63,576 bases of DNA, from positions 1-63,576 of the forward strand of contig NZ_JAGGKP010000013.1 of assembly GCF_017873765.1 (NCBI RefSeq). The letters are read 5' to 3'. Below the pieces are notes generated by a model, which was not told the origin of the DNA, did not search any database, and worked only from the letters and a program-made list of their open reading frames with translations. Made by a program: the position numbers and the translations under genes. Below are positions 55,398-63,576 of the stretch, piece after piece (position 1 is the first letter of the stretch; every line of letters starts with the position of its first letter). This DNA comes from Paenibacillus sediminis. GTDB lineage: Bacteria > Bacillota > Bacilli > Paenibacillales > Paenibacillaceae.

Positions 55398-56708
55398 ATG
55401 TTTGTAGATAAAGCTAAAATATATGTAAAGGGCGGCGATGGAGGCGATGGTCTCGTTGCGTTCCGACGTGAAAAATATGTTCCCGAAGGGGGACCAGCAG
55501 GCGGCGATGGAGGAAAGGGCGGCGACGTTATTTTTCAAGTAGATGAAGGATTGCGTACGCTGATGGATTTCCGCTATCAACGTCACTTTAAAGCGAAGCG
55601 CGGAGAGAAAGGCCGCAATAAAAGCCAGAACGGTGCGAATGCCGAAAATATGATCGTACGCATTCCACCTGGAACTGTCATCATTGATGATGATACACAG
55701 GAAGTGCTCGCTGATTTGACTCGTCATGGTCAACAGGTGGTCGTAGCTAGAGGGGGCCGAGGAGGACGAGGCAACATCCGGTTCGCGACACCGAATAACC
55801 CAGCTCCTGAGCTCGCTGAGAATGGTGAAGAAGGCGAAGAACGGTATATTGTTCTTGAGCTTAAGGTAATGGCAGATGTGGGTCTGGTTGGTTTCCCTAG
55901 CGTGGGTAAATCGACGCTGTTATCTGTTGTGTCCGGAGCTAAGCCGAAAATTGGCGCCTATCATTTCACCACGATTACACCTAACTTAGGAGTGGTTGAG
56001 GTTGGAGACGGCCGAAGCTTTGTTATGGCTGACCTTCCAGGACTTATTGAAGGAGCCCATGAAGGAGTAGGACTCGGACATGAGTTTTTGCGCCATGTAG
56101 AGCGGACACGCATCATTATTCACGTAGTAGATATGGCTGGTTCTGAAGGGCGCGATCCTTTTGAGGATTGGGTCAAAATTAATGATGAGCTCAAGCTGTA
56201 TAATGAGACTTTAGCGGAGCGTCCACAAATTGTTGCAGCGAACAAGATGGACATGCCTGAGGCAGAGGAACATTTGATGAAGTTCCGCGAGCAGGTGAAA
56301 GAAGTTCGCCCGGATATCGAGATTATGCCGATTTCCTCTTTAACTCGTCAAGGTGTACAAGAACTTATATATCGCGCGGCGGATTTGCTCGATCAAATTC
56401 CAGAAGCGCCGCTTGTGGATGAAGTGACAGAAGTGTCTGAACGTAAAGTTTATAAGCTTGATAAAAAAGAAGACGAAGGATTCAGAATCGTCCGTGATAA
56501 TGAAGTGTATGTCGTTGAAAGTCCGTATATCGAACGGATGATGAAACGGATGCAGCTTAATTCTCATGATGCCATTTTACGTCTAGCACGTACGCTTCGC
56601 CGTATGGGCGTTGATGAAGAACTTCGGAAACGCGGTGCTGAGGATGGCACAATTGTGCGCATCGGTGATTTTGAGTTCGAATTTGTTGAAGGAAGCAGTT
56701 ATTATTAA
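55398..56708 (+). CDS. obg: GTPase Obg/CgtA
   Basis: A 50S-associated GTPase required for growth and sporulation initiation. The 436-residue protein has the glycine-rich Obg domain (1-158, [22 protein letters not shown]), G1 GFPSVGKST at 165-173, [25 protein letters not shown], and a C-terminal OCT domain after residue about 350. ATG 55398 has AGAGGTGA upstream; an in-frame ATG at 55380 is inside the end of spo0B and lacks a site. Confidence 0.97.
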   Translation: MFVDKAKIYVKGGDGGDGLVAFRREKYVPEGGPAGGDGGKGGDVIFQVDEGLRTLMDFRYQRHFKAKRGEKGRNKSQNGANAENMIVRIPPGTVIIDDDTQEVLADLTRHGQQVVVARGGRGGRGNIRFATPNNPAPELAENGEEGEERYIVLELKVMADVGLVGFPSVGKSTLLSVVSGAKPKIGAYHFTTITPNLGVVEVGDGRSFVMADLPGLIEGAHEGVGLGHEFLRHVERTRIIIHVVDMAGSEGRDPFEDWVKINDELKLYNETLAERPQIVAANKMDMPEAEEHLMKFREQVKEVRPDIEIMPISSLTRQGVQELIYRAADLLDQIPEAPLVDEVTEVSERKVYKLDKKEDEGFRIVRDNEVYVVESPYIERMMKRMQLNSHDAILRLARTLRRMGVDEELRKRGAEDGTIVRIGDFEFEFVEGSSYY

Positions 56709-56713
56709 GAATG

Positions 56714-56755
56714 AACCGTGGATAGGTCAATTACAGACCTTCTGCGGTTTTTTTG
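56714..56755 (+). terminator. Terminator of spo0B-obg
   Basis: AACCG (56714-56718) pairs with CGGTT (56745-56749), and AGGTC (56724-56728) with GACCT (56736-56740), followed by a run of T. Confidence 0.7.
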
Positions 56756-56857
56756 TATATTCATTTTTTATTAGATGAAAATCTATTGCCCTGGGTGGCA
56801 GGTGTAAGTTATAATGTCCACTATATAAAAACATAAGTCTTTATGAGGAGGACGATT

Positions 56858-57295
56858 GTGAAGGAACGCTATTATGTGGTCCGCGAAGATATTTTGCCAG
56901 AAGCCATTGTAAAAACAATGTACGTCAAGCAGCTTCTTGCTGCTGGAGATGTTAAGACTGTGCATGAGGCTGTTGAGCAAGTCGGTCTAAGTCGTAGTGC
57001 TTTTTATAAATATAAGGACGGTATCCATCCTCTAAATCAACTGGACCGTGACCGCATCGTAACGATATCTATCGACCTCGAACATCGATCTGGTATATTG
57101 TCCAAAGTTCTGGCCCTTGTAGCTGATTATGGAGGCAATGTGCTTACCATCCATCAGAGCATTCCTTTACAGGGACGTGCCAACGTTGTTATTTCAGTAG
57201 AGACATCGTGGCTTACAGAGGAACTCGGACAATTGCTAAGCGCACTCCAAAATGCTGCTGGCGTAATACGGGTCAGCATGGTGGGTCAAGGATAA
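56858..57295 (+). CDS. pheB: ACT-domain protein PheB
   Basis: A small ACT-domain protein, long annotated as a possible chorismate mutase or regulator next to pheA; its activity is not proven. The 145-residue product has a helix-turn-helix-like part (VHEAVEQVGLSRSAFYKYKDGI, about 35-56) and a C-terminal ACT domain (ITISIDLEHRSGILSKVLALVADYGGNVLTI-type, from about residue 66). GTG 56858 has GAGGAGG with 6-nt spacing; the ATG at 56843 lies before that site. Confidence 0.9.
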   Translation: MKERYYVVREDILPEAIVKTMYVKQLLAAGDVKTVHEAVEQVGLSRSAFYKYKDGIHPLNQLDRDRIVTISIDLEHRSGILSKVLALVADYGGNVLTIHQSIPLQGRANVVISVETSWLTEELGQLLSALQNAAGVIRVSMVGQG

Positions 57296-57331
57296 AGCTG
57301 CTTATACATAACTCATAGGAGGGGGACGGAA

Positions 57332-58618
57332 ATGAAGCCGGTAAAAGTTGGATTATTGGGACTCGGAACTGTGGGAACTGGGGTAGTCCGTATTGTAGAA
57401 GGTCATCAAGAGGATTTGAGCAGCCAAGTAGGTTCACCGATCGTCATTGAGAAAATCGCAGTTCGAAATATAGATAAATTACGAAATATCGCTGTGGACC
57501 ATAGTAAATTAACAGACGATCCTTGGGATGTGATTCGTGATCCAGAGATCGATGTCATCGTTGAAGTGATGGGCGGAATTGATTCAACCAAAGAATACTT
57601 ACTGGAAGCTTTGGACCGCGGCAAACATATCGTCACTGCGAATAAAGATTTAATGGCTTTACATGGCGCCGAAATTTTGGCTAAAGCCCAAGAGAAACAG
57701 TGCGATGTATTTTATGAGGCAAGTGTTGCTGGCGGGATTCCTATTATTCGAACGCTGATTGAAGGCTTTTCATCAGATCGTATTATGAAGATTATGGGGA
57801 TCGTAAATGGCACGACGAACTACATTTTAACGAAAATGAGCAGAGAAGGCGCTTCTTATGATGAAGTGTTAAGAGAAGCCCAACAACTTGGTTATGCAGA
57901 AGCAGATCCGACATCGGACGTTGAAGGGTTAGATGCTGCTAGAAAAATGGCCATTCTAGGAAGTCTAGGCTTTCGAACAGATGTTGAACTGTCTGATGTT
58001 AGCGTTCGTGGCATTTCACAAGTGACCAAAGAGGATATTGCCTATGCGAAGCGGCTTGGTTATGAGATGAAGCTGTTAGGGATTGCTGAACGGCAAGATG
58101 ATGAAATTACGATCAGCGTACAGCCGACGATGGTGAAACAAAGTCACCCGATTGCTTCAGTTAATGGTGTTTTCAATGCAGTCTACGTATATGGTGAAGC
58201 CGTAGGAGAAACGATGTTCTACGGTGCCGGCGCAGGAGAAATGCCTACAGCGACTTCTGTTGTTGCTGATTTGGTTGCCGTAGTGAAGAACTTAAAACTT
58301 GGTGTGAATGGGCTGAAAGCGATTATTCCTTATAAGACGAAAAAACTGAAAACGGATGAGCAAATTGTTTACAAATACTTTTTGCTCCTGCACGTCGATG
58401 ATAAAGCGGGCGTACTTGCGCAAATTACACAAATTTTTGCTGAATACGAGGTCAGTCTAGCATCGGTCGTACAGCAGCCGAATCCAGATAATCCAGATGC
58501 AGAAATCATCATCATCACACATGACGCAAGCAAAGCGAGTATGGATAAAGTACTTAAACATTTTGAGAACTTAAGTGTCATCCGCCGAATTAAAAGTGTA
58601 TACCGTGTAGAAGGATAA
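57332..58618 (+). CDS. hom: Homoserine dehydrogenase
   Basis: It reduces aspartate semialdehyde to homoserine. The NAD(P) motif is GLLGLGTVGTGVVRI (about 8-22). The catalytic domain has EASVAGGIPIIRTLIEG, GIVNGTTNYILTKM and YAEADPTSDVEGLDAARK. A C-terminal ACT domain (LLLHVDDKAGVLAQITQIF) allows threonine feedback, as known for this type. The 428-residue length is standard. AGGAGGGGG precedes the ATG. In operon with thrC, thrB and pheA. Confidence 0.97.
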   Translation: MKPVKVGLLGLGTVGTGVVRIVEGHQEDLSSQVGSPIVIEKIAVRNIDKLRNIAVDHSKLTDDPWDVIRDPEIDVIVEVMGGIDSTKEYLLEALDRGKHIVTANKDLMALHGAEILAKAQEKQCDVFYEASVAGGIPIIRTLIEGFSSDRIMKIMGIVNGTTNYILTKMSREGASYDEVLREAQQLGYAEADPTSDVEGLDAARKMAILGSLGFRTDVELSDVSVRGISQVTKEDIAYAKRLGYEMKLLGIAERQDDEITISVQPTMVKQSHPIASVNGVFNAVYVYGEAVGETMFYGAGAGEMPTATSVVADLVAVVKNLKLGVNGLKAIIPYKTKKLKTDEQIVYKYFLLLHVDDKAGVLAQITQIFAEYEVSLASVVQQPNPDNPDAEIIIITHDASKASMDKVLKHFENLSVIRRIKSVYRVEG

Positions 58619-58642
58619 TTTACCAATAAAGGAGTTATTCAG

Positions 58643-59713
58643 ATGAGATACGAAGGACTACTGCAAACCTACAAACAATATTTGCCGATGAATGAAAATA
58701 CTCCGCTGCTGACGCTTCAAGAAGGCAACACGCCTCTAGTTCGTGCCGAGAATCTATCTAAAGAGCTTGGACTCGATCTCTATTTTAAATATGAGGGTCT
58801 AAATCCGACCGGTTCATTCAAAGACCGAGGTATGGTGATGGCTGTTGCTAAGGCGATGGAAGAAGGCAGCCGAACGATTATGTGTGCTTCTACTGGTAAT
58901 ACCTCTGCTGCTGCGGCGGCTTATGCGGCACGGGGCGGTTTGAATTGTATCGTTCTCATTCCTAATAACAATATTGCGCTTGGCAAATTAGCACAGGCTA
59001 TGATTTACGGTGCAAAGGTTATTGCCATTGAAGGTAACTTTGACCGTGCGCTAGAAATTGTGCGCGAAATTACGGCAAAACATCCAATCACATTAGTGAA
59101 TTCCGTCAACCCATATCGAATTGAAGGGCAGAAGACTGCAGCTTTCGAAGTTGTCGATCAGCTTGGAAAAGCACCTGACGTTCTTGCCATTCCTGTAGGA
59201 AATGCCGGTAATATTTCAGCATACTGGAAAGGTTTTAAAGAATACTATAACGCAGGTAAAGCTTCTACTCTTCCCAAAATGGTTGGCTTTGAAGCTGAGG
59301 GGGCAATGGCGATCGTCAAAGGTGAGCCGATTAAAGAACCGGAGACAGTTGCTACTGCGATTCGTATCGGTAACCCTGCCAGCTGGAAAACAGCGGTCGC
59401 TGCTGCTGAGGAGTCCGGGGGGCAAATCAATTACGTAACGGATGAAGAAATTTTGACAGCTTACCGTACAATCGCAGCGAGAGAAGGGATTTTTGCAGAA
59501 CCGGCTTCTGCGGCATCTGTCGCAGGTGTCTACAAATTGAAACGTGAAGGATTCTTTAAAGGCGGAGAGACGGTAGTGTGTGTGCTTACTGGCCATGGCC
59601 TTAAAGACCCTAACATTGCGATTAAGAGTATTGGGCAAGAGCCGCTCGTTGTGAAAGATACGGAAGACGCCGTTATGGAGGCCATCGCTAAGCTTGAAGG
59701 AGCTGCGGTATGA
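58643..59713 (+). CDS. thrC: Threonine synthase
   Basis: A PLP enzyme that converts O-phosphohomoserine to threonine. The PLP lysine is Lys60 in [30 protein letters not shown] binds the cofactor phosphate, and ALKVPVGNAGN-type residues lie at [14 protein letters not shown]. The 356-residue length is the short Bacillus type. AAAGGAG precedes the ATG. Its stop overlaps the thrB start (ATGA). Confidence 0.97.
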   Translation: MRYEGLLQTYKQYLPMNENTPLLTLQEGNTPLVRAENLSKELGLDLYFKYEGLNPTGSFKDRGMVMAVAKAMEEGSRTIMCASTGNTSAAAAAYAARGGLNCIVLIPNNNIALGKLAQAMIYGAKVIAIEGNFDRALEIVREITAKHPITLVNSVNPYRIEGQKTAAFEVVDQLGKAPDVLAIPVGNAGNISAYWKGFKEYYNAGKASTLPKMVGFEAEGAMAIVKGEPIKEPETVATAIRIGNPASWKTAVAAAEESGGQINYVTDEEILTAYRTIAAREGIFAEPASAASVAGVYKLKREGFFKGGETVVCVLTGHGLKDPNIAIKSIGQEPLVVKDTEDAVMEAIAKLEGAAV

Positions 59714-60678
59714 GTAGGCGGGATGCTGTTCGAGTGAGAGTCCCTGCAAGTACAGCGAATTTAGGTCCGGGATTTGATACGCTCGGAATGGCGCTGGATT
59801 TGTATGCTTGGATTGAGATGAGAGCTGCAGATACGACAACTTTTCACTTGTACGGCGATGAATTGAAAGATGTTGCTGCAGATAAGAAGAACTTAGTTTA
59901 TAAAGTGGCACAAATGGTATTTGATGAAGCGGGTGTATCTGTACCTGAACTCGAAATTTCCATGTATTCCGATATTCCTTTTACCCGCGGGCTTGGCAGC
60001 AGTGCGAGTGCAATTATCGGTGGCTTATATGCTGCCAATGCTCTGATTGGGTCGCCGCTTACTAAAGAACGAATGTTTGACATGGCGACATCGTTGGAGG
60101 GGCATCCTGATAATGTTGGAGCTTCTTTGTTTGGAGGCATTATTACAGCAACTTGGGACGGTATTCATGCTGATTACGTACGAATTGAACCGCCGCAACA
60201 ATTAGAAGTCCTCGTTGTCATTCCTGACTTTCAGTTGCCAACATCGAAGGCTCGTGATGTGTTGCCGCAGCACATTTCACTTCAAGATGCTATATTCAAC
60301 ATTAGCCGTTCATCACTGCTCGTTGCAGCGCTGTTAAGCGGAAGACTTGATCTCATTGCCTCAGCAATGCGTGACCGGCTTCATCAGCCGTACCGTGCAT
60401 CGCTCATTCCTGGAATGGAGCAAATTTTAGAAGAAGCAACGGAATTTGGAGCGCTAGGAATTGCTTTAAGCGGAGCGGGACCTACGATGCTGGCTCTTGT
60501 AGATCGAGATGAGAGTCTGAAAGGACAATTGGAGAGACATTTACTGAACACGATGAAACAGAAAGGTGTGCCTGCTAAATCGCTCTGGCTTAACCCGAGT
60601 TCAGAAGGAGTTGTCGTCCTTTCTGATTCCGAATCTTGTTCATTTGTGGAAATGATAAAAGGGGAAGTAAACGCATGA
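59710..60678 (+). CDS. thrB: Homoserine kinase
   Basis: A GHMP kinase that phosphorylates homoserine. [22 protein letters not shown] is the N-terminal motif, the ATP loop is [15 protein letters not shown], and the C-terminal motif is [12 protein letters not shown]. The 322-residue length is slightly longer than usual. The ATG overlaps the thrC stop by 4 bases, and its own stop overlaps the pheA start the same way. Confidence 0.97.
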   Translation: MSRRDAVRVRVPASTANLGPGFDTLGMALDLYAWIEMRAADTTTFHLYGDELKDVAADKKNLVYKVAQMVFDEAGVSVPELEISMYSDIPFTRGLGSSASAIIGGLYAANALIGSPLTKERMFDMATSLEGHPDNVGASLFGGIITATWDGIHADYVRIEPPQQLEVLVVIPDFQLPTSKARDVLPQHISLQDAIFNISRSSLLVAALLSGRLDLIASAMRDRLHQPYRASLIPGMEQILEEATEFGALGIALSGAGPTMLALVDRDESLKGQLERHLLNTMKQKGVPAKSLWLNPSSEGVVVLSDSESCSFVEMIKGEVNA

Positions 60679-61553
60679 AACGAATAGCTCTATTGCCTGA
60701 AGGTACGGTATCACATGAAGCCGTCTCCTATTTATTTGGCAACGAACCTGTGCAGCTGCAGTATTATAAACTTATTTCTGATGTGTTCTTGTCAACTGTA
60801 AATGGCAAAAGTGACTACAGTGTCATTCCGATAGAGAATACCATTGAAGGCTCAGTTAGTTTGCATATGGACTGGCTTGTTCATGAAGTGAATCTTCCTA
60901 TGCAAGTGGAGTGGGTATATCCTTCGATTCAAAATTTAATAGGAACACGCGAAGAGTTCATGGATAAAGACGGCGAAATTGATTTGTCCAAAATTACGAA
61001 AGTATTATCTCATCCCGTGGCAATGGCGCAGTGTCAGCAATTCATTAAAAAGTATACACCGGCTGCAGAACAAGAGAGCGTCAATAGTACGGTCGAAGCC
61101 ATTGAACAGGTGCGAAATAACCAAGGTAAAGGTTGGGCTGCAATCGGAACAACTTTGGGAGCTGCGAAATATGGTCTCGACATACTAGCTCGTAGAGTTA
61201 CTGATCATTCTAACAATTTTACGCGATTTGTATTGATTGGACCTGAAAAATTGCAGCTCAGCAAGTCTGCCACGCAATGGAAGACGAGCATTCTAGTGTC
61301 TCTTCCCGAGGATTTTCCGGGGGCTCTGCATCAAGTTCTATCCGCTTTTGCGTGGCGCAGAATCAACTTGTCGCGTATTGAGTCGAGGCCGACGAAGAAG
61401 AAGCTGGGCAATTACTATTTTTATATCGATGTTCTAGAGTCAATGGAGTCCGTGTTGTTGCCTGCTGCTATTGAAGAAATTGAAGCATTGGGTTGTCAGG
61501 TTAGAGTATTAGGTTGCTATCCAAGTTTTACATATGAAGAACTCGAAAATTAA
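60675..61553 (+). CDS. pheA: Prephenate dehydratase
   Basis: It converts prephenate to phenylpyruvate for phenylalanine synthesis. The 292-residue protein begins [20 protein letters not shown]. The catalytic TRF motif is in SNNFTRFVLIG, and the C-terminal ACT domain (SRIESRPTKKKLGNYYFYIDV) includes the ESRP phenylalanine-binding motif. ATG 60675 overlaps the thrB stop (ATGA) with GGGGAAG upstream. It is last in the pheB/hom-thrC-thrB-pheA group. Confidence 0.97.
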   Translation: MKRIALLPEGTVSHEAVSYLFGNEPVQLQYYKLISDVFLSTVNGKSDYSVIPIENTIEGSVSLHMDWLVHEVNLPMQVEWVYPSIQNLIGTREEFMDKDGEIDLSKITKVLSHPVAMAQCQQFIKKYTPAAEQESVNSTVEAIEQVRNNQGKGWAAIGTTLGAAKYGLDILARRVTDHSNNFTRFVLIGPEKLQLSKSATQWKTSILVSLPEDFPGALHQVLSAFAWRRINLSRIESRPTKKKLGNYYFYIDVLESMESVLLPAAIEEIEALGCQVRVLGCYPSFTYEELEN

Positions 61554-61565
61554 CAGCTAATCTTA

Positions 61566-61597
61566 AAATCCTTTCAGTTCATACTGAAAGGATTTTT
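61566..61597 (+). terminator. Terminator of the thr-phe unit
   Basis: A perfect 13-bp stem (61566-61578 with 61583-61595) and TCAT loop, followed by T. Confidence 0.9.
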
Positions 61598-61707
61598 TGC
61601 GCTTTTTTTGCATTAGAGATGTCAAAAGCCTATTTTCTGCATACGATGTAGTAACGGATGACGGGCGCGTGTTATGCCCTAAAAGAAGTATGGGAGGTTT
61701 TTGTCAC

Positions 61708-63168
61708 GTGAAAATACACATTGTAAAAAAGGGCGATACTTTGTTTAAACTTTCTCAAAAGTATCAAGTGCCCTTGCAAAAATTGATTGACATCAATCCG
61801 CAAATATCGAATCCTGACCAGCTGTCCATTGGCATGAAGGTGAAAATACCATCGGAAGCAGTAGCTGTAGCAAATCACTATTCGATCATTCACAAACATG
61901 TTGTGAAGCAGGGGGATACACTTTGGAAGTTGTCTAAAGCTTGGGGTGTGTCATTAAAAGATATGATTAATGCTAATCCTCAATTAAAAAATCCAAATGC
62001 GTTGCTCGATGGTGAGGTCGTCAACATTCCTAATGTCCATCATAGTCAGAGTACGATGAATGTAGATGACAATGTCCACGGGTATTCACAAGATCAAGTT
62101 CAAACAGGTAAGAAATATACAGGACCGAAAGAGGAAATGACCAAGCCAATTGAACCAATGACCGAACTTCAATTACCTAATTTACCTAATGTGCAAGCTC
62201 CGATGAAACCAATCTTCCCAGAGATTGAATTTTATAAAGAAACAACGAACGTATACGTTCTCCCTGTCGAAACCAAAACAGAACCAACTTTTGTTAAAGA
62301 AGAGCCTTCACATGATTTATTTGCTCAATATTCTGCACCAGCACATGAAGTTATATCACCATATAAGTACGAGAATATTGAGAACATCGAGAACATTTCG
62401 AATGTAAACATGCCGAAAGAACATATGAGTTATCCCGGTGCTCCATCGATGATGTCTTATCCATGCCCGCCATCCTATCCTGTTCAACATATAATGGCTA
62501 ATGAACCAAATGTGCCATACGAACATAATCCGTATTATAATGTTGCACATGTGTATGAATCTGGTGAATATACATCTCACCCAGGAAAAGCAGATCACGT
62601 TTATGAAGGGTCGTCCGACTATCCGTTTGGAGTAAACCCAAGTTATTATGGTGCTAGTAACCATGGTGTTCCAAATATTTATGGAGGAACGCACGATATG
62701 CATATGCACGGCTATGGTGCCGTACCGTATGCAGGCGCTGAAAACGTTCCTTATGAAATGCACTATGCACATGTCGCAACTCACTATGGAATGCCGCAGC
62801 CGAGTCTAATGATGCCTCAATATGCTGCTAACCAGCCTATGAGCTATATACCTTATGGAGTACAAGACGATTGCGGTTGCGGCGGCAGAGAACAGGGGCC
62901 AATCCAAGTCCAAAATGCATTTGTGGAAACAGTTGCAGAGGACCCTTCAAGATATATAGATGGAACTGGAGCTGAGGCATCTACTCAATCTGTTTCTGAA
63001 GCGCAAACGGAGCCTGTATCGGAACAGGAGAAACAAGTTAACATTTTGAATACCATTAAAAATAAAAATGCGAAGAGTTCATCACCATCATCAAGAAATA
63101 AAACGCAGAAAAAAGATCGTCGATCCAAAACAAAAACAGGTCGTCATAATCCATGGCTTAAAAACTAA
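61708..63168 (+). CDS. safA: SafA-like spore coat assembly protein with two LysM domains
   Basis: A spore morphogenetic protein for inner coat/cortex assembly, 486 residues. Two N-terminal LysM domains: KIHIVKKGDTLFKLSQKYQVP (about 2-48) and KHVVKQGDTLWKLSKAWGVS (about 62-110). B. subtilis SafA has one. A long low-complexity P/Y/H/M-rich part follows, then DDCGCGG as in B. subtilis SafA, then a basic tail. GTG 61708 has GGGAGG at 61692-61697 (10-nt spacing). The frame is open upstream to 61597 but with no site. The pheA neighbourhood also fits safA. Confidence 0.9.
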   Translation: MKIHIVKKGDTLFKLSQKYQVPLQKLIDINPQISNPDQLSIGMKVKIPSEAVAVANHYSIIHKHVVKQGDTLWKLSKAWGVSLKDMINANPQLKNPNALLDGEVVNIPNVHHSQSTMNVDDNVHGYSQDQVQTGKKYTGPKEEMTKPIEPMTELQLPNLPNVQAPMKPIFPEIEFYKETTNVYVLPVETKTEPTFVKEEPSHDLFAQYSAPAHEVISPYKYENIENIENISNVNMPKEHMSYPGAPSMMSYPCPPSYPVQHIMANEPNVPYEHNPYYNVAHVYESGEYTSHPGKADHVYEGSSDYPFGVNPSYYGASNHGVPNIYGGTHDMHMHGYGAVPYAGAENVPYEMHYAHVATHYGMPQPSLMMPQYAANQPMSYIPYGVQDDCGCGGREQGPIQVQNAFVETVAEDPSRYIDGTGAEASTQSVSEAQTEPVSEQEKQVNILNTIKNKNAKSSSPSSRNKTQKKDRRSKTKTGRHNPWLKN

Positions 63169-63176
63169 ACATAGAT

Positions 63177-63207
63177 AAGAGTAAGGATAACTACTTACTC
63201 TTTTTTT
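63177..63207 (+). terminator. Terminator of safA
   Basis: AAGAGTAAG (63177-63185) / CTTACTCTT (63194-63202) stem with an 8-nt loop, followed by six or more T. Confidence 0.88.
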
Positions 63208-63322
63208 ATTGTCAAATCCAGAATTACAATTGGAATAATTTATATATTGATTAACGAAACAAATCTATGATACATTATAAATCCAGCCGATAACAAGCGA
63301 CTTGTTCGTCAGAATAAGTGGT

Positions 63323-63422
63323 AGCAAGTAACGAAAAAGAATTTAAAAAAAGTACTTGCAAAAACGGCTCGGACATGATAATATATAAGAGTTGCTGCTG
63401 ATAACTCAGCAAGTAACGAAAA
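63323..63422. repeat. 15-bp direct repeat flanking the rrn promoter
   Basis: AGCAAGTAACGAAAA occurs at 63323-63337 and again at 63408-63422, 85 bp apart, one copy before and one after the rrn promoter. It may mark a duplicated promoter/leader module or antitermination sequence. Confidence 0.6.
63356..63384 (+). promoter_or_regulatory. rRNA operon promoter
   Basis: TTGCAA (63356-63361) and TAATAT (63379-63384) are separated by 17 bp, with an A/T-rich UP-like stretch upstream (63331-63350). It drives the 16S gene at the window end. Confidence 0.75.
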
Positions 63423-63428
63423 GTGAGT

Positions 63429-63482
63429 TTGATCTTTGAAAACTGAACAACGAGTGAGTGAATTTCACTTCGGTGAAATTCA
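63429..63482 (+). other. rRNA leader with boxA-like element and UUCG hairpin
   Basis: TTTGATCTTTGAAAACTGAAC (from 63428) is the usual Bacillales pre-rRNA leader sequence. A 10-bp stem (63459-63468 with 63473-63482) closed by a UUCG tetraloop follows. Confidence 0.6.
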
Positions 63483-63542
63483 AAAATAGAGAACGAAATG
63501 TTCTCGTCAGTTTGATTCAAAATGAGCTAATCGCTCTTCTAA

Positions 63543-63576
63543 TTTAATGGAGAGTTTGATCCTGGCTCAGGACGAA
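63543..63576 (+). rRNA. rrs: 16S ribosomal RNA, 5' end only
   Basis: AGAGTTTGATCCTGGCTCAG at 63551-63570 is the universal 16S 5' sequence. By alignment to B. subtilis the mature end is near 63543. The gene runs out of the window. Confidence 0.97.

Noticed and set aside
63275..63520. 81-codon minus-strand frame in the rRNA leader
   Set aside because: It covers the rrn promoter and leader, which are non-coding in all Bacillales.
1..63576. Insertion sequences, prophage, CRISPR array or defence island
   Set aside because: No transposase, integrase, cas or repeat-spacer pattern seen; gene content is core and syntenic with Bacillus.

Overview
The window is core chromosome of an endospore-forming Bacillales bacterium, most likely Paenibacillus or a close relative. 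The evidence is the set of sporulation genes (gerM, lonB, spoVID, spoIIB, spoIVFA/FB, spo0B, safA), low-to-medium GC, strong AGGAGG-type ribosome binding sites, TTG/GTG starts, a T-box leader, and the gene order tig-clpX-lonB-lonA-ysxC-hem-spoVID-valS-folC-spoIIB-maf-radC-mreBCD-minCD-spoIVF-rplU-prp-rpmA-spo0B-obg-pheB-pheA. That order closely follows the corresponding Bacillus subtilis segment. I see no insertion sequence, prophage, CRISPR array or obvious horizontally acquired island. Layout: 1-6.5 kb holds pgpA (-), gerM-rph-rdgB (+), an AsnO-type asparagine synthetase (-) and three small unrecognised genes. 6.5-12.1 kb is a leftward oligopeptide ABC importer operon in the order D-F-A-B-C, as in B. 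subtilis app. 12.4-12.8 kb holds two tRNA-Arg(UCU) genes on the minus strand, each with its own promoter and terminator. From 12.9 kb to the end every gene is on the plus strand. 12.9-25.8 kb: a HEAT-like hypothetical, trigger factor, ClpP, ClpX, IspG, LonB, LonA, the ribosome-assembly GTPase YsxC, an unknown protein, SpeD behind a possibly structured leader, and a membrane-anchored hypothetical. This is mainly protein folding and proteolysis. 25.9-36 kb: the heme operon hemA-hemX-sirC-hemC-cobA/hemD-hemB-hemL, which also carries the siroheme branch (SirC and a CobA-HemD fusion), then a pseudouridine synthase overlapping hemL, and spoVID. 36-44 kb: T-box(Val)-valS, folC, murC, spoIIB, a DUF4321 protein and maf. 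44-55.4 kb: radC, the shape and division genes mreBCD, minCD and rodA, the sporulation protease pair spoIVFA/FB, a short RNase G-like protein, L21 leader-rplU-prp-rpmA and spo0B. 55.4-63.2 kb: obg, pheB, hom-thrC-thrB lodged between pheB and pheA, and safA. The window ends with the promoter, leader and first bases of a 16S rRNA gene. No clearly undescribed multi-gene system is present. The points most worth a second look are local: (i) a strong ribosome binding site inside the 12.9-kb gene that points to an AUC start codon; (ii) a possible three-way-junction leader upstream of speD; (iii) an RNase E/G protein ending before the usual zinc-link cysteines; (iv) Spo0B with two N-terminal membrane segments; (v) an AUG-UAA start-stop element whose ribosome binding site lies in a 15-bp hairpin between valS and folC; (vi) departures from B. 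subtilis synteny (ispG, sirC/cobA, rlu, murC, rodA, rng and hom-thrCB inside conserved blocks). All functional calls come from reading the translations and motifs; no database search was run.
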